Assembly (NCBI GenBank): GCA_033439765.1
Contig: JAULSN010000006.1
Span: forward strand, 310,001 to 374,000
Reading direction: 5' to 3'
Source of the DNA: Lasiosphaeria ovina
Taxonomy: Eukaryota > Ascomycota > Sordariomycetes > Sordariales > Lasiosphaeriaceae
DNA: 64,000 bases
Each line of letters starts with the position of its first letter. Positions within the stretch are counted from its first letter, which is position 1. This document shows positions 20,747 through 33,200 of this stretch, piece by piece. The position numbers and the translations under genes are program-made. The notes beneath the pieces were generated by a model. That model searched no databases. It was not told where the DNA came from and worked only from the letters and a program-made list of their open reading frames with translations.

Positions 20747-23639
20747 GTCCAAATTCTCTTGCGCATGTCTGTATGTTTCCCTTTGAACCACCCAGCGCAA
20801 CCCTTCTGGTTGTTCCTGTTTCCAATGGCGCATTTATAAAAAAAAACATAAATGCCGACGCTGGCTCCCAGCTTATAGACTGTACTTTTTTTCTTTCTTT
20901 CTTCCGAGTATCCACCCCATCACATCTCTTACCTGGGCTAAAGGACGATGTAGAGAAACTTGAACAAGACTTATTTCTTGTTTCTTGAAAACTGCAAACG
21001 CCGCCGTGGAGAAGAAGAAAAAGGAAAACACAGAAAAAGAGACAGAACAAAGAAAGGGAGGACGAGGCCTGAGAAATGGGCGGCGAGTGGTCTTGTCGTC
21101 GTTATTGTTGTCAAGGAGGACTGATGTTTTGCTGCACATATACACCACGCGAGCGCAGACTTGATCAAAAGGGAACACGGGGCTAATTCCTTAGGAACTG
21201 AAGCAACTAGAAGGCAGCCACGAGTCCTTTCAGGGCTCGCTTCTGTTGATGTGGGGGAGCACGGGGAGTGGAGATGGGATCGTATCATACCTTGTGTGTG
21301 GGACGTCTCAGATGGATTGCATTCTTTTTTTCTTCTCCTTTCTTCTTTTGTTATCGGCGAAACGGGGGATCAGATCGGAAAGGTTGCCGCTTTGACACTT
21401 TGCGTTACTTGCGACTAGAGCAAAGCTGTATTGTACCATAATTCTTGCTTGTATTCTCAGAGATCTTGTCTGGCGTTGCGCGCGTCGCGAATTGGATATT
21501 TTGACATCTTCGTATCAATTATCCCCAGGTTGGTATGTCGTTGCATGTCGTTGGTCTCGGGTAATACAACTTTCTTATCTCCCCTTGGCAGTACGGCGTA
21601 GCACTGCAGCGCCTTACCGGGTACCTACCTTTTTACCAGGTATCTGCCGCTATGCACACGGTGCAAGGCTCTGTAGGCACCTTACAGGCGGCGATTCTCA
21701 GGCGAGGTGATCACCCGCAGCGGAATGTGACGACGGTTGTTGTTGGCAGTAGCGGGCTTAAGGCGGAGAGCGCTAACACCGGGTATAATCCGTAGGGCAT
21801 ATTGACAGGGCTAGGGGGCTTTCGCATTAACGCCGCGGACGGTATAAGGCCCAGCCAGATGAAATGACAAAGCGGCCCGGGCAGATGGGGGGCTTTATTC
21901 ACAACATTCGAGGTACCAGATGTTGAAAATGTCTAGGAAAAGGCGGGCGGCGAACGATCGAGTACAGAATCGTTCCTGCTGAATGACGTGCGGGGAAAGG
22001 GCATCCCGGAAACCCATCGGCCGCGCGATCACGTTGCTCCGGAGGCAGTTGCGACAGCCCTTGGCCCGCCGTTGCAAGTCCCGTCTCCAAGCCACACCTT
22101 CTTTCCCCTAATGCTCCGCTGCAGCGCTGCAGGCTGAGGTTGCTTTCCTCCTTTAGGCGTCTTGTGCTAGCGCAATGTCGTTGGTTTCTTAGCGTCTTTA
22201 TCCCTCCATTGCCCAAATCTTGGGTGCCCTTCTCGTCGCTTTCGATTATCCAAGCCCCTGAATTCTCACCACATGATGTCTTACGAGGTCGTCTTTAACC
22301 CAATGCTACCGCATGCATGCTGTGTGGTTTTTGACTCTTGGCTTAAACTCTGGTATCACAAAGCAACATCCTTAAGCGACAGGTTTGACACGTGTTGCCG
22401 AGTCGCCAAAGCCAAGCTGCTACGTGACTATAACTCCCGGCGATATCTTAGCTGACCCGTTAACGGCCTAATGCGAGCTTGGAAACGAGCGGCACAAACA
22501 GGTTTCTCAACGGCCGACCCGCAAAAACCGAACTAAATCGATCGTCCATCACGTCAATCACGGGGATGTGCTAAAACACCGTCGCGGTGACATTCAGACA
22601 CCCAAGACATGTCTCACTGGCGCCCGGCTTGCGGAGTTCAGGCAGTTCCATTTCCAAGCGCCCGGGTCGCATTTATTCGCCCGTGCCCGCATATGGGCTC
22701 TAGATTTTGAGGTCCTGCATATTTTGCGCAGGTGCGCAGCCGAGAGTTCTCGCCAACATGGTTTCTAGTATCCTGCCGGGCGTGTATGTATGTACTTCAT
22801 CTATGCTGCTTGCGCTCTCGCATTCTGCATGCAGTGATGCACTGGGGACGGCCGGTGCGGCCTCTGCCGCGCGTTTCATGTTACAACCGTGGACTGTGGA
22901 AGAATCTGGTTTTTGGACCCCAAACCAAGCAAGGCGGGCGGGATGTCTGTTGACGAAAACGAAAACCGTTGCAGCCAGCCACAGCACACCACATGGATCT
23001 GTGCCCATCGGGCCCATCGCAGAGAGAGCCCATCTCATGCGTCCCGGCCAAGGAGGCAGGGATGGGCAGCCACTGATGTAATTCCTACCACGAGAGGGTG
23101 TGCAGACTCACCTAATCCCGTCGGCTCATGAACCGGGGCCGGTCTGTTTTCCTCTCGCAGCAATTGCACTGAAGCCCATCCCACCTCTCAGTTTATCCAG
23201 CGTTGTTATTCCGTACACGGTATCGGCATCTCATCACCCCCTTCGCGTCGCTAGGTCTCAGCCTTGGCTGAATGCTGAACGTTCTCGGGCCCAGTTCAAC
23301 CCCCTGTCCTATGACGTATCTCCGTCCTCCACTCCGAACACCTACACGTCCCGTGTAGCCGCCTCGTCGACAGCTCTGGATACACGGCCCTGGCCGAGTC
23401 ATCCACTGTAGCCTGGCTGGTGGTGGCTCTGTTTCAGGCTTTCAGGCTCCTAGCTCGACATCATCCGGACTCACTTGCTGTCGCACTGGACCTGTCTTGT
23501 CTCTTCATAGGACTACCGACTCTGATCTTCGGCAAACTTCTGCTTTCCTCGCCGAAGACATCAGCTATTCTGGGAGTTTCATTCGTGCTAGACGCTCGTG
23601 AGGAAAGAATATATCCACTGCGATCTACAACTAGCAACC
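20747..23639. other. 2.9-kb gene-free stretch before gene D
   Basis: Short open frames only, none with motifs or sensible splice signals. T/C-rich tracts near 20.88 and 21.32 kb. The last part should hold the gene D promoter. Confidence 0.5.
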
Positions 23640-24626
23640 ATGACGTCAAATCTGCGGCCGGATGTTGAACGCCAATTCCGCAAACCCTCACAGGACGACA
23701 TTGTTGAGGCAGAAGCAGATGACAGCGGGAATGACCAAGAGAAGGGGAAGCCAGACACTGAACAAACAAAACTCCCTCAAAGACCAAAATCCGCTGCCTA
23801 TGTTGCCCCTATTCCCAAAATCGGCAGCATCCCCACCTTCTCGCCGGGGATCCAGTTCTCGCCGACGGAGCGGCCGAAGCTGCCGCCGTTTGTGGGCTCC
23901 TTCCTCATGGGCAAGCCAGTAGATGAGTACGGCGACATTGTAGACGAGAAGACCGGCCAGGTTCTTGCACGCGCCAGCGGCGACCTCCCGTCCCTTGTCG
24001 GCCGGAAAGTCTCGAACCGCCAGGGCGACATCTTGGGCGAGGACGGCGAGCTGCTGGGCTACGTCGCCGATATTGAGATTGAGCGCAAGGGCAGCGCCGG
24101 CTCCTCTATGCAGTCCCCGCACGCGGCGCCCCCGCGGAGCCTGTTTGACATAATGGGCAGGAGCAACGCCTCGCTGATGGTCGATCACGTCGGCAACATC
24201 TTGGACGCGGGCGGGAACGTGGTGGGCAAGTTCCACGACAACAATAACCCGCTCCACCGCAAGGAAAGAGAGGAGCGCGAGAGTCAGGGCCAGCAACAGC
24301 AGCAAAATGAGCCGTCAGGGTCTAGAACTAATAAACCCGAAAGCCCGTTTCCCCCTCCTCCTCTGCCTGCCCCACAGGAGCTGCCGGAGCAGCAGCCGGA
24401 GCAGCAGCAGGGGGGCGAGCAAGGAAAGAGCGAGCGGAGACCGAGGAGAACCGAGGAAGAGAGGAGACAGACGGCGGCAGATTGGAGAAAGGAGAAGCCG
24501 GGCGAGAGCCCGTCCGACATTTTCTTGGATGTCAAGTCGACGACTGAAGGCATCCAGCTCACTATCCGGATACCTACCGTCTTTGGGGGCGGCCAGCAAG
24601 TCCGGCCGAATATATCATTTTCATAG
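23640..24626 (+). CDS. gene D: DUF3659/LEA-like repeat protein (328 aa)
   Basis: Function unknown; fungal proteins with these repeats are usually labelled LEA-domain proteins. Single exon. I start at CAACCATGACG (MTSNLRPDVE) rather than an in-frame ATG 42 nt upstream, which lies in a likely leader. Repeat units of the DUF3659 type occupy about residues 90-150 (DEYGDIVDEKTGQV, GRKVSNRQGDILGEDGELLG) and 170-200 (DHVGNILDAGGNVVGKF). Their core is a short G-x-I/V-x-D/G-G-x-x-x-G strand-turn pattern shared with gene E. A Pro/Gln/Glu-rich, low-complexity linker follows (PFPPPPLPAPQELPEQQPEQ), then a basic stretch and a hydrophobic end (IFLDVKSTTEGIQLTIRIPT). No signal peptide or membrane segment. 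Probably a smaller relative of gene E. Confidence 0.78.
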   Translation: MTSNLRPDVERQFRKPSQDDIVEAEADDSGNDQEKGKPDTEQTKLPQRPKSAAYVAPIPKIGSIPTFSPGIQFSPTERPKLPPFVGSFLMGKPVDEYGDIVDEKTGQVLARASGDLPSLVGRKVSNRQGDILGEDGELLGYVADIEIERKGSAGSSMQSPHAAPPRSLFDIMGRSNASLMVDHVGNILDAGGNVVGKFHDNNNPLHRKEREERESQGQQQQQNEPSGSRTNKPESPFPPPPLPAPQELPEQQPEQQQGGEQGKSERRPRRTEEERRQTAADWRKEKPGESPSDIFLDVKSTTEGIQLTIRIPTVFGGGQQVRPNISFS

Positions 24627-26508
24627 ATTCTTGTTCCAGAGTCAGAGACGGTAGTGTTACCCATTGTTATTGTGGCGCAGGTCGGTTAACTGCTAAAAAG
24701 TTGGGAGGACCCGGGGGCGCGGTATCTCGGTAGAGGATATTGTCTATGCATGCATTTTCAGGGTATCGTTAGGAGAGGCGTCGGGGTCCGTGGGCAAGGG
24801 TTGGTTAGTTCCCTGGCTGCCGGGTGAAGCTGGGAAGTGTAGGCGTCAGAGTTTCTTTTTCCTTTCCACTGAGACAGGAAGACGGGAACGAGGGGTGTTG
24901 ATCATGCCGGAGGGGTAATATATGAGATTATTGGACATGGTTGCATATTTTCGAATCTCGATTTCCCACGAAGAGGCCGACGTGTCGAGTAGGAGACTGT
25001 GCGGGTAGGTTCGAGGTTAAAGGAGATGACATCTCAAAAACACCGTCCCCCTCTAAGAAATCAGGTTTTCTCTTCTGGCAGATAGTCTGTCAGTAAGAAG
25101 CCAAGAAGAAGGAGTATAGAAGGACTAGTGAACAAGACTGCCTGCGGGACTAGTAAACAACCTACCCGTAACGGAATGACGTATTCCCCAACAGGGAAGA
25201 ACCAATCGACCGAATCCCAGTATCCAATTACACGGAGGGGAAAGCCGGCACGGCGGGGTGGAGGGTTGGGTTACGCGTCTGGCCTGGGTACAGCGGCCAG
25301 GAGAGAAGGATGGGAGGTAAAGGGGCGGTGTAAGTGTATCGCTCCACTTACACACACCTATCCTCTTTCGAAGAAAAAAAAAGAAGAAAAAAAAAGGGAA
25401 GAACAAAACCTACAGTAGAGGGTTTCTGTTCGCTTACGGTGAAAGTCTACACCTACCTACCGTAAAGTTACTGGATCCCTGAACCTTTTGGGGGGCCGCT
25501 GGGGAGTGGTGGACGTATCAAGGTGGGTGGGCTTGTATCGTTTCGCCACGCGATAGACTGACTCCTCCCCCCTCAGCCACACAAACACACAAGCCCCCCT
25601 TTCCTGAGATTTCGCCCCGTGGTGCAGATCACCGCCGCCACAACCACGACACCCAAGACTCTGATCTCATTTGCAGGGCTTTTATTCTTTCAGGCCAACA
25701 TTCGTTCCCTACCAAGGTGAAAAAAGTTGCGTACTTGGTTAGTTGGTGTAGCCAATGACTAAAAGTATCTCCTCCATCCCGCCTCCGTCAAACGGGATCT
25801 CAGACAAGAAAGAAAGAAAGCAAGCCAGGTTGCAAAACCGGTATAGGCTCCCTCACCTCACCTCTTAGCCGGTTAAGATGACTTGGGGGTGTATGTATTT
25901 CCTAATACTGGGTAACAGGAATGACGCGCAGGAAAACGATAACTTCTCTACTCCTCCTATTCGACACACGCCATCGTGTCCGTCCAGTAGTTTCGCTGTC
26001 CCTCTACACACCCGGCAGGGCTGATGAAGTCATGGAACCGCGCAAGCCACCGCAAGGGACAGCTACATACGAATCCTGCAAGGCATGAAGAACGCCAGAG
26101 AAAGAAAGAGAAAGAAAGGGAATTAAACGGAGGAATTGGCCAATGGATGGCGACAGCTGGCGTTCTTCGTGACGTATGGTACGAAACTGCCATGACGTGA
26201 TCCGTACAAGGGGGAAGAAGAGGGAAGATGTGTTAGTTGGAAACCCACACCAAGGACGAGAATACGGTTTTCACAAATAAAGGGCAGCATAAAAGGGAGG
26301 AGGACTGTTGAATAAAGTTTACAAGCCAGAGAAAATACTTCTCTTCTGATCGAAACCAACCCATCTCCAATCAAAACAAAACAGTGAAACTCAGCAACTG
26401 GCTCTATCAGTTACTAAACACATCAAACAAAACATCTAGACTCACTGTACCACTCGCTATCCACACCACACCATCACCACGGAGTTGTTCTTCAACCACG
26501 GTCCCAAC
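24627..26508. other. 1.9-kb gene-free stretch between genes D and E
   Basis: No gene recognised. A/G-rich runs near 25.37 kb. The final 250 bases form a probable 5' leader of gene E rich in CA. Confidence 0.5.
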
Positions 26509-29471
26509 ATGAGCGACATCGCCAAGAAGACGCTCCCTTCCGGGAAGTTGGCCGGGAGCAAGGGTGGGTCCAAGACGGCCGAGAGCTCCGAGCCTGCGGC
26601 TCCCCGGTCCGTGACGACGGCGTCTCTCCCCAAGGAGGACCTCTCGGAACCTGAGCGTGATGACGAGTCTCAGGAGGTAAACTACACACACCAGCGAGAG
26701 TCGAGTTTGCCGGGCGTTGCTGAAGAGGGAGAGGGGCCAATCAAGATGTCTGACGATGCTCAGGAGAGCACCGGTGACGTCGAGACCGAGAAGCGTGTGT
26801 CTGAGGCTAGCGAAAAGGGCGCTGCCGACGCAGCGCCTAACGAGGCAAAGGATGTCCAGGACGACGTGGAAGATAAGGGCGCCGACACCAAGACGCCTGC
26901 CGAGACCACCAGCACACAAACATCACTCACCGAAAAGGCCAAAGAGGCTTTCGACCAGGCCTCGGAGAACCAGCCGACGTCCGAGGCGCGAGAATCATTT
27001 ATCCAGTCAGCCAAAGATAACCTCGAGACTGCAAGCGGCGTGACCGGCATTGCCGGCAACAAGTCCGAGCAAAAGCAATCGGAGGCACAGGGCTCAGAGA
27101 AGAGCGCTAAGGAGGCAGCCGAAGAGCACGTCCCAGACGATCTTCATAAGTCGCCGTCCGAGGCAGCCGGTAAGCCCACGAGCGCTTCGGGGGAGCAACA
27201 AGCACCATCCGAGCTGCAAGAGATGGCTCCACAGGCAATGTCTCAAGAGGGAGGCTCACAGGAACCAGCCGACTGGGAGAAAGCCGCCGCCTCCGCCGCT
27301 AGATCGCAGTACGGTTCAGGGGGATCGCCACAGCCACGGTCCGCAGCCGCCGGTTCTCAAGCCGGTGAGGACGGCGAAGGCCAGGGCATCCAGGCTGATA
27401 CCCAGGTAGACCAGCAGTTCAACGAAGAGCAAGAGCCTGCGCCTGAGCAGCAGGAGGGTTCGCAAGCGCCGCCCTCTGAAGCTCCGGCTTCGGAGGCACG
27501 CGGCTCGGAAGCCCAATACACTCAAGGTTCCGGTTCACAAGCGCCCGGCTCTCAAGCGCCCGGCTCTCAAGCTCCTCCCGAGTCCGAGACGGTCGCCGAG
27601 CATCTCGACTTCAGCGTGCTCAAAGGCGGCAAGGTGAACAAGGGCGGCAACATTGTCAACAACGACGGCAAGGTAGTCGGCCGCGTGACGTCTGGCATTC
27701 TCCAGTACCTTGTCGGCAAGAAGGTCGACGAGAACGGCGAGATCTGGAGCGACAACGGCAAGGTGATCGGCAACGCCGAGCCCATCACGGACAGCGAGCG
27801 CGAGGACATGATGAGAGAGCCGTCCCCGTTCGAGAGCTTTCCCGACGCTACCGTCGACGGCAACGGCATGGTCGTGTCGAACGGCGAGTGGGTGGGCAAG
27901 GTCACCGTGGGCGATGTCAGCGTTCTGCGGGGCAAGCAAGTCGACGCCGACGGCGACATCCTCGACAAGGGCGGAAACGTCATCGGCCACGCCGAGCGCT
28001 GGGAGCCCGAGCCCGAGCCGGAAGCCGAGCCTGAGCCCGAGGTCGACCGTTCCATCCTCGCAGGCAAGCGCGTCAACAAGGCCGGCAACGTGGTCGACAG
28101 CAGCGGCAACATCTACGGCCGCGTCGTCGAGGGAGACGTCAAGAAGATGGTCGGGCGCATGTGCGACAAGAATGGAAACATTCTCAGCGAAAGCGGCGAC
28201 ATCCTCGGCAAGGCCGACGTCGTGCCCGAGGGCGAGCGGGAGGGCCTGAAAGAAGGCCCCTTCGCCGAGCTCGAGGGCTGCACTGTTGCCAAGGACGGCA
28301 CTATTGTCACTCCGGCCGGAGACATTGTCGGCAGACTCACCCAGGGAGACGGCAAGACTCTGTTTGGCCGGCCCGTGGACGAGGACGGAGACGTGCTGGA
28401 CAGGAACGGAAACGTTATCGGTAAGGCCGAGCGCTGGGTACCCGAGGAAGTGGAGAGGAAGAAGAACCCCATGACGGGCCGTAAGGTCAACCGAGAGGGC
28501 AACGTCGTCGACGAGGATGGTAACGTCGTTGGCAAGCTGACCTCGGGCGACCTGAACAAATGCTCGGGTAAGGAAATCGACGATGATGGCGATGTAGTCG
28601 ACTATAAGGGTACTGTCGTCGGCCACTGCTCGCTTCTCGAAGACATCCCGGTGGAGGAGGAGACGGAGGAGCAAAAGCAGCTGAAAGAAAGGACCGAGCA
28701 AGACAGGAAGCTGGCGGCGCAGATGTCTGTCTGCATCGAGCAGTGCCTGGACAAGATCAAGCCCATCTGCAGCATGATCACCGACGTAAGCTTGTCTCAC
28801 ACACAAACACGCACATATATAGAATGTCAAACTGACCCAACCGCGACGCAGAAAATCAACCAAGCCGAGCGCACGCCCGAGGACGAGCGCGACGAGGAGG
28901 CGTTGGTGCAGGCGGTGCGGCCGCTGATCGAGGAGGGCGGTCGCATCCTCAATGAGGCCAAGGGCGTGGTCAAGGGGCTGGACCCCGACGGACGCATCGC
29001 GGCCAACGCCAAACACAAGACGGCGGCGCGCGAGGCGACGCCCGAGGAGTACCACCTGGCCGACGTGCTCAAGGAGCTCACGGGCAGCGTCACCGAGTGC
29101 ATCGAGGACGCCAAGCGCAAGCTCGAAGGCATGCCCCACGCCAAGAAAGAGCTGAATCCCCTCTGGGGGCTGCTCAGCGAGCCTCTGTTCCAGATTCTTG
29201 CGGCAGTTGGTCTGCTGCTGGCCGGCGTCCTCGGGCTTGTGGGCAGACTGGTAAGCAACCTACCTACCTCCCTCCTTATCTTACCATTTTGGTCATGCTA
29301 ACACTGGACGAATAGCTGAGCGGACTTGGCCTGGGTGGCCTTCTCGACGGACTGCTGGGGACACTGGGCATCAACCGTGTCCTTGAAGGTCTTGGAGTCG
29401 GCAGCATCACGGGCAAGAAGTCGTCCGGAAAGAAGAAGCAGGGAGGTCTGTTGGGCGGCATGCTCGGGTAG
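26509..29471 (+). CDS. gene E: large DUF3659/LEA-like repeat protein (943 aa)
   Basis: Function unknown. Exons 26509..28785, 28852..29250 and 29316..29471; introns of 66 nt (GTAAGC...ACGCAG) and 65 nt (GTAAGC, GCTAACAC, ATAG), all phase 0. Residues 1-365 are acidic and low-complexity, with Ala/Glu/Lys/Ser-rich segments resembling LEA proteins and tandem SQAPG units. Residues about 370-710 hold five double DUF3659-type units, ten strand-turn repeats such as GKKVDENGEIWSDNGKVIG and GRKVNREGNVVDEDGNVVG. A helical domain follows (CIEQCLDKIKPICSMI...), probably the DUF6987 region of such proteins. A hydrophobic segment lies near 871-892 (LFQILAAVGLLLAGVLGLVG), then Gly/Leu-rich and Lys-rich tails. 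This suggests a membrane-anchored repeat scaffold. The first intron is a multiple of three without a stop, so its retention would still give protein. Confidence 0.85.
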
Positions 29472-30299
29472 GTTGAAGCAAAAGGAAAAATGGGCAGCTT
29501 CGGGCAGGCAACCGTCAGTGGTTAAGCAAAAAGCGACGGGGAAAAAAGGTCAAGGAAATGGGAATGGGCTGGTTTTGGGTTAATGACAAAGTCTTATGAT
29601 TTTCAGTGCGACGAAACACCATTTACCCGTGGTTGTGGTTGTACTTGATAGCTGTGGTTGGCTGCTTTGTTTTTGCGATTGTGTAGATAGTGTAGCCTGT
29701 ACGGAGCAATTGAGAGTCAACTCGATTTGATTCACCTCACCGTCATGTCATGTCTTTTGTTGCTGCAACGCTGCAACGCTGCAACGTGCATGCTTCCTTC
29801 CCCTCAAGCTGCCACTCAAATTTCCGTCAGAAATTTCTGACGATCCCCTGGCACACGCAAAACGGGAAATCATCACAAGAAAAAAGAAAGGAAAGAGCGT
29901 CCGGGAAATTTTACTTGATGGCGCCGGCACCCGGCAAGGAAGCCGCAACCACTGGCCGCCTGCAACTCACGTGCACGCGCATCGCTGCAGCCAGGGGAGC
30001 GCGTTTTAGCTCCAAGTCCACAGCCCCGGGACCCGCGTCGCCCGATTTGTTCCAATCACTTACATAACCCTTATTTCGGTCTTTCCCCCGACCTTTTTTT
30101 TGTCGCTGTTTATACACGCCCGGCGATTTGAGAGATAGCCTTGTTGTGCCCAAGTGGATTTCTGGTTCTCGTGCACACTCTTTGCGCGCCTTTAGTGAAA
30201 AACCTCGCAATCTGCCCGAATCAAGCTGTCCATCTCCCTGGAGCTATCCTTCAATCTTGGCACGCACCTACTGTATCACTCACCACTCATCCACTCGCG
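29472..30299. other. intergenic between gene E and the HIRAN-SNF2 gene
   Basis: 3' side of gene E and promoter of the next gene. Contains an 18-bp perfect palindrome (listed) and a triple CTGCAACG-type repeat near 29.76 kb. No gene seen. Confidence 0.5.
29825..29842. promoter_or_regulatory. 18-bp perfect palindrome with heat-shock-element core
   Basis: CGTCAGAAATTTCTGACG is its own reverse complement. Its centre AGAAATTTCT contains two inverted nGAAn units, the minimal heat-shock-factor arrangement. It lies 354 nt beyond the gene E stop and 458 nt before the next ATG. A regulator-binding role is inferred only from symmetry. Confidence 0.35.
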
Positions 30300-33200
30300 A
30301 TGCCACGGGCCTCTAGCAAACGGCCCCGTGAGGTTATCGACTTGACCGACCTTGTCGACGTCGACGGTGGCCGCCAGGCCAAAGCACCGCGCTACCCGTC
30401 TTCCTCATATGCCTCGCAGCCAGCTTCGCCTGCATATAGCAGGCAGCCATCAGGCGCTGGCTCGTACCTACCAACGCCCCCAGCCTCAACATCCTACTCG
30501 GGCTCGTCATCGTCCAAGTCATCGCAGCGCCTGTCGCTGCAAAGTCAATACAGCGAGTCTGGCGAGCCTGACTACATAGACCTCACCCAGATCGACGATG
30601 GTCCCGGCTACGAGTATTATGGTTCATTCAGTATGTTGTCATGTTCCTCTGTCTGCTCATCCAAAGCTAACAATCGTCAAGATACTAATATTGTTGGCGT
30701 TCGGTACTACAACGGCGTGGCTTCAATTGGTGAACTCGTCACGTGCAAGAGAGAGCCTTCCAACCAGGTAAGTCAGACTATGGATAGCTATCTTGAACAG
30801 CTGGAACCTTCTGCGGCGACTGTTTCCTAACATGGTGTTGTTTTGCTAGTACGACCGAAATGCCATCCGAGTAGATAATGTTTTCGGAATGCAGGTCGGG
30901 CATGTGCCACGGGCTATTGCGGCGAAACTCGCTCCTTATCTGGTAAGTCCCCCAAGAGCACTTCAAAGAGTGCCGTGATTTGGGACAGTTTCTCATGGCT
31001 TGCTTTGCAGGATGCCAACGACATCACCATTGAAGCCACCATCTCGGGCCCCAAGAGCATGTATGAGTGTCCGATTCTCATCAGAATCTTTGGAACAGCT
31101 GACTCGAGTGGCCGCGACGCCTTGGAAGAGCGCCTCAAGACCGACAAGCTCTTGAAGGCCACCCAGCTTAAGCACACCCGAGCGGCCAACGAAGTCCGAC
31201 GGAAGACTATGGGTTTCAAGAGTGGCAGATCGACATACGGGTTTGCCCCGACTGAGCGCGAGCGCGAGCCGCAGGTCTCCTTGGAGCAGCTGACCCAAGT
31301 CAGCCAGGCTGTGACGCTCCGCACTGGCGGAGGCATGGTGCAGTCGTTTGCCATGGACGAAGACCAACTCTGCAAGATGCCACTGGCTGAACAGCCTGCT
31401 TCCCTTCGCGCTACGTTGCTCCCATACCAGCTGCAGGGTCTCGCTTGGCTGACGGCCAAAGAGAAGCCTGAATTCCCAGCACCGGGCTCTCCGGATGCTG
31501 TGCAACTCTGGAAGCGTGACGCTCGCGGCCAGTACGCCAACGTAGCCACCAATTTTAAAGTTGTGACGCCTCCCGCCCTCGCCTCTGGCGGTATACTTGC
31601 CGATGACATGGGATTGGGCAAAACCGTTCAGATTATCAGTCTAATCCAGACTGGCGGGCCGGGGAATACCCTCATTGTCGCTCCCGTTGGTGTAATGAGC
31701 AACTGGGCCCAGCAAATCCAGCGCCACGTCTTCGAGGACAAGGCGCCGGAAGTTCTCATTTATCACGGAGCTTCCCGACAATCCATGAACAGACCACTCG
31801 ACAGTTTTGGCGTGGTTGTTACCAGCTACGGGACCTTATCCAGCGAGACAGATGGGGGCCCTCTGTCGAGGGTCAAGTGGCGTCGAGTCGTGTTGGACGA
31901 AGGCCACACCATTCGCAACGCCAAAACCAAGGCCGCCCTAGCGGCCTGCCAGCTCGAAGCGGAATCGAGATGGGTCCTGACCGGGACGCCAATGTGAGTG
32001 AAATCTTGCTTGTAGCTAACTAATTGGCCATTTCTAACAATTTGTTCTTTCTCAGCATCAACAACATTCGGGACCTCCATTCGCTGGTTAAGTTCCTTCG
32101 CATTAAAGGTGGGATTGAGCAATCTGAAATATTCAACATGGCCATTGGCAGGCCTCTGGCGGATGGCGACAAGCGTGGCGAGGCCTTGTTGCAGACTCTT
32201 ATGGCCGACATCTGTCTCCGCCGCCGTAAGGACATGAAGTTTGTGGACCTTAAGCTGCCTGAAAAAACCGAATACATACACCGCATCGCATTTTGGGCAG
32301 ACGAGAAGAAGAAATACGACTCATTACAGTAAGTTCAAGCCTAACGCTCAAATATCTCGAGTTGGCGCTAACGACGTCCAGTTCCGAGGCCAAAGGTGCT
32401 CTGAAGGAATTCCAAGACAAGTCCAAACACGGACAAAAGGGGAGGTTTCAAGGAGTGCTCGAGAAGCTTTTACGCCTTCGCCAAACGTATGTCCCAAGTC
32501 TATTTCTGATGTGCATTCCGCTGACAATCCCAGGTGCAATCATTGGACGCTGTGCAAGGAGCGCATTTCCGACCTGCTGAAGCTTTTGGAAGACCAAGAT
32601 GTCGTTCCCTTGAATGCTAAGAATTGCCAAGTTCTGCAAATGGCGCTCCAGCTTGCTATTGAGAGCCAGGAAGAGTGCGCCATCTGCATGGAATCGTTGA
32701 CGAAACCGGTCATCACACACTGCAAACACGTCTTTTGCCGCGGCTGCATCTCCAAGGTCATTGAGATACAGCAGAAGTGTCCCATGTGCCGAGCCCCGCT
32801 GTCCGAAGACAAGCTGCTCGAGCCTACGCCAGAGGGCTCGGCCGAGGACGAAGGACAGGATCTCGACCAGGACACCAAGAGCTCAAAGACGGAGGCGCTT
32901 CTCAAGATCCTGCAGGCTACGATGAAAAAGGAAGGATCCAAGGTGATCATCTTCTCGCAGTGGACTTCGTTCCTCAACGTGATCCAGCGTCAGCTCGACG
33001 AGGCGGGCTACACGTACACGCGCATCGACGGCAGCATGAACACGAGCCGGCGCGATGCCGCCATACGGGCCCTCGACCACGACCCCAACACGCGCATCAT
33101 GCTGGCCAGCTTGTCCGTGTGCAGCGTCGGCCTGAATCTGGTCTCGGCCGACACCGTCATCCTCGCCGACAGCTGGTGGGCGCCGGCGATCGAGGACCAG

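Noticed and set aside
23640..23648. CRE-like TGACGTCA at the gene D start codon
   Set aside because: It overlaps the first codons (ATGACGTCA), so it is best explained by coding sequence.
27535..29139. Long minus-strand open frame (534 codons)
   Set aside because: It is the antisense of the gene E repeat region; the regular GC-rich codons of the repeats keep the opposite frame open. Composition (LVDVD/DVAxL repeats) mirrors the sense repeats.
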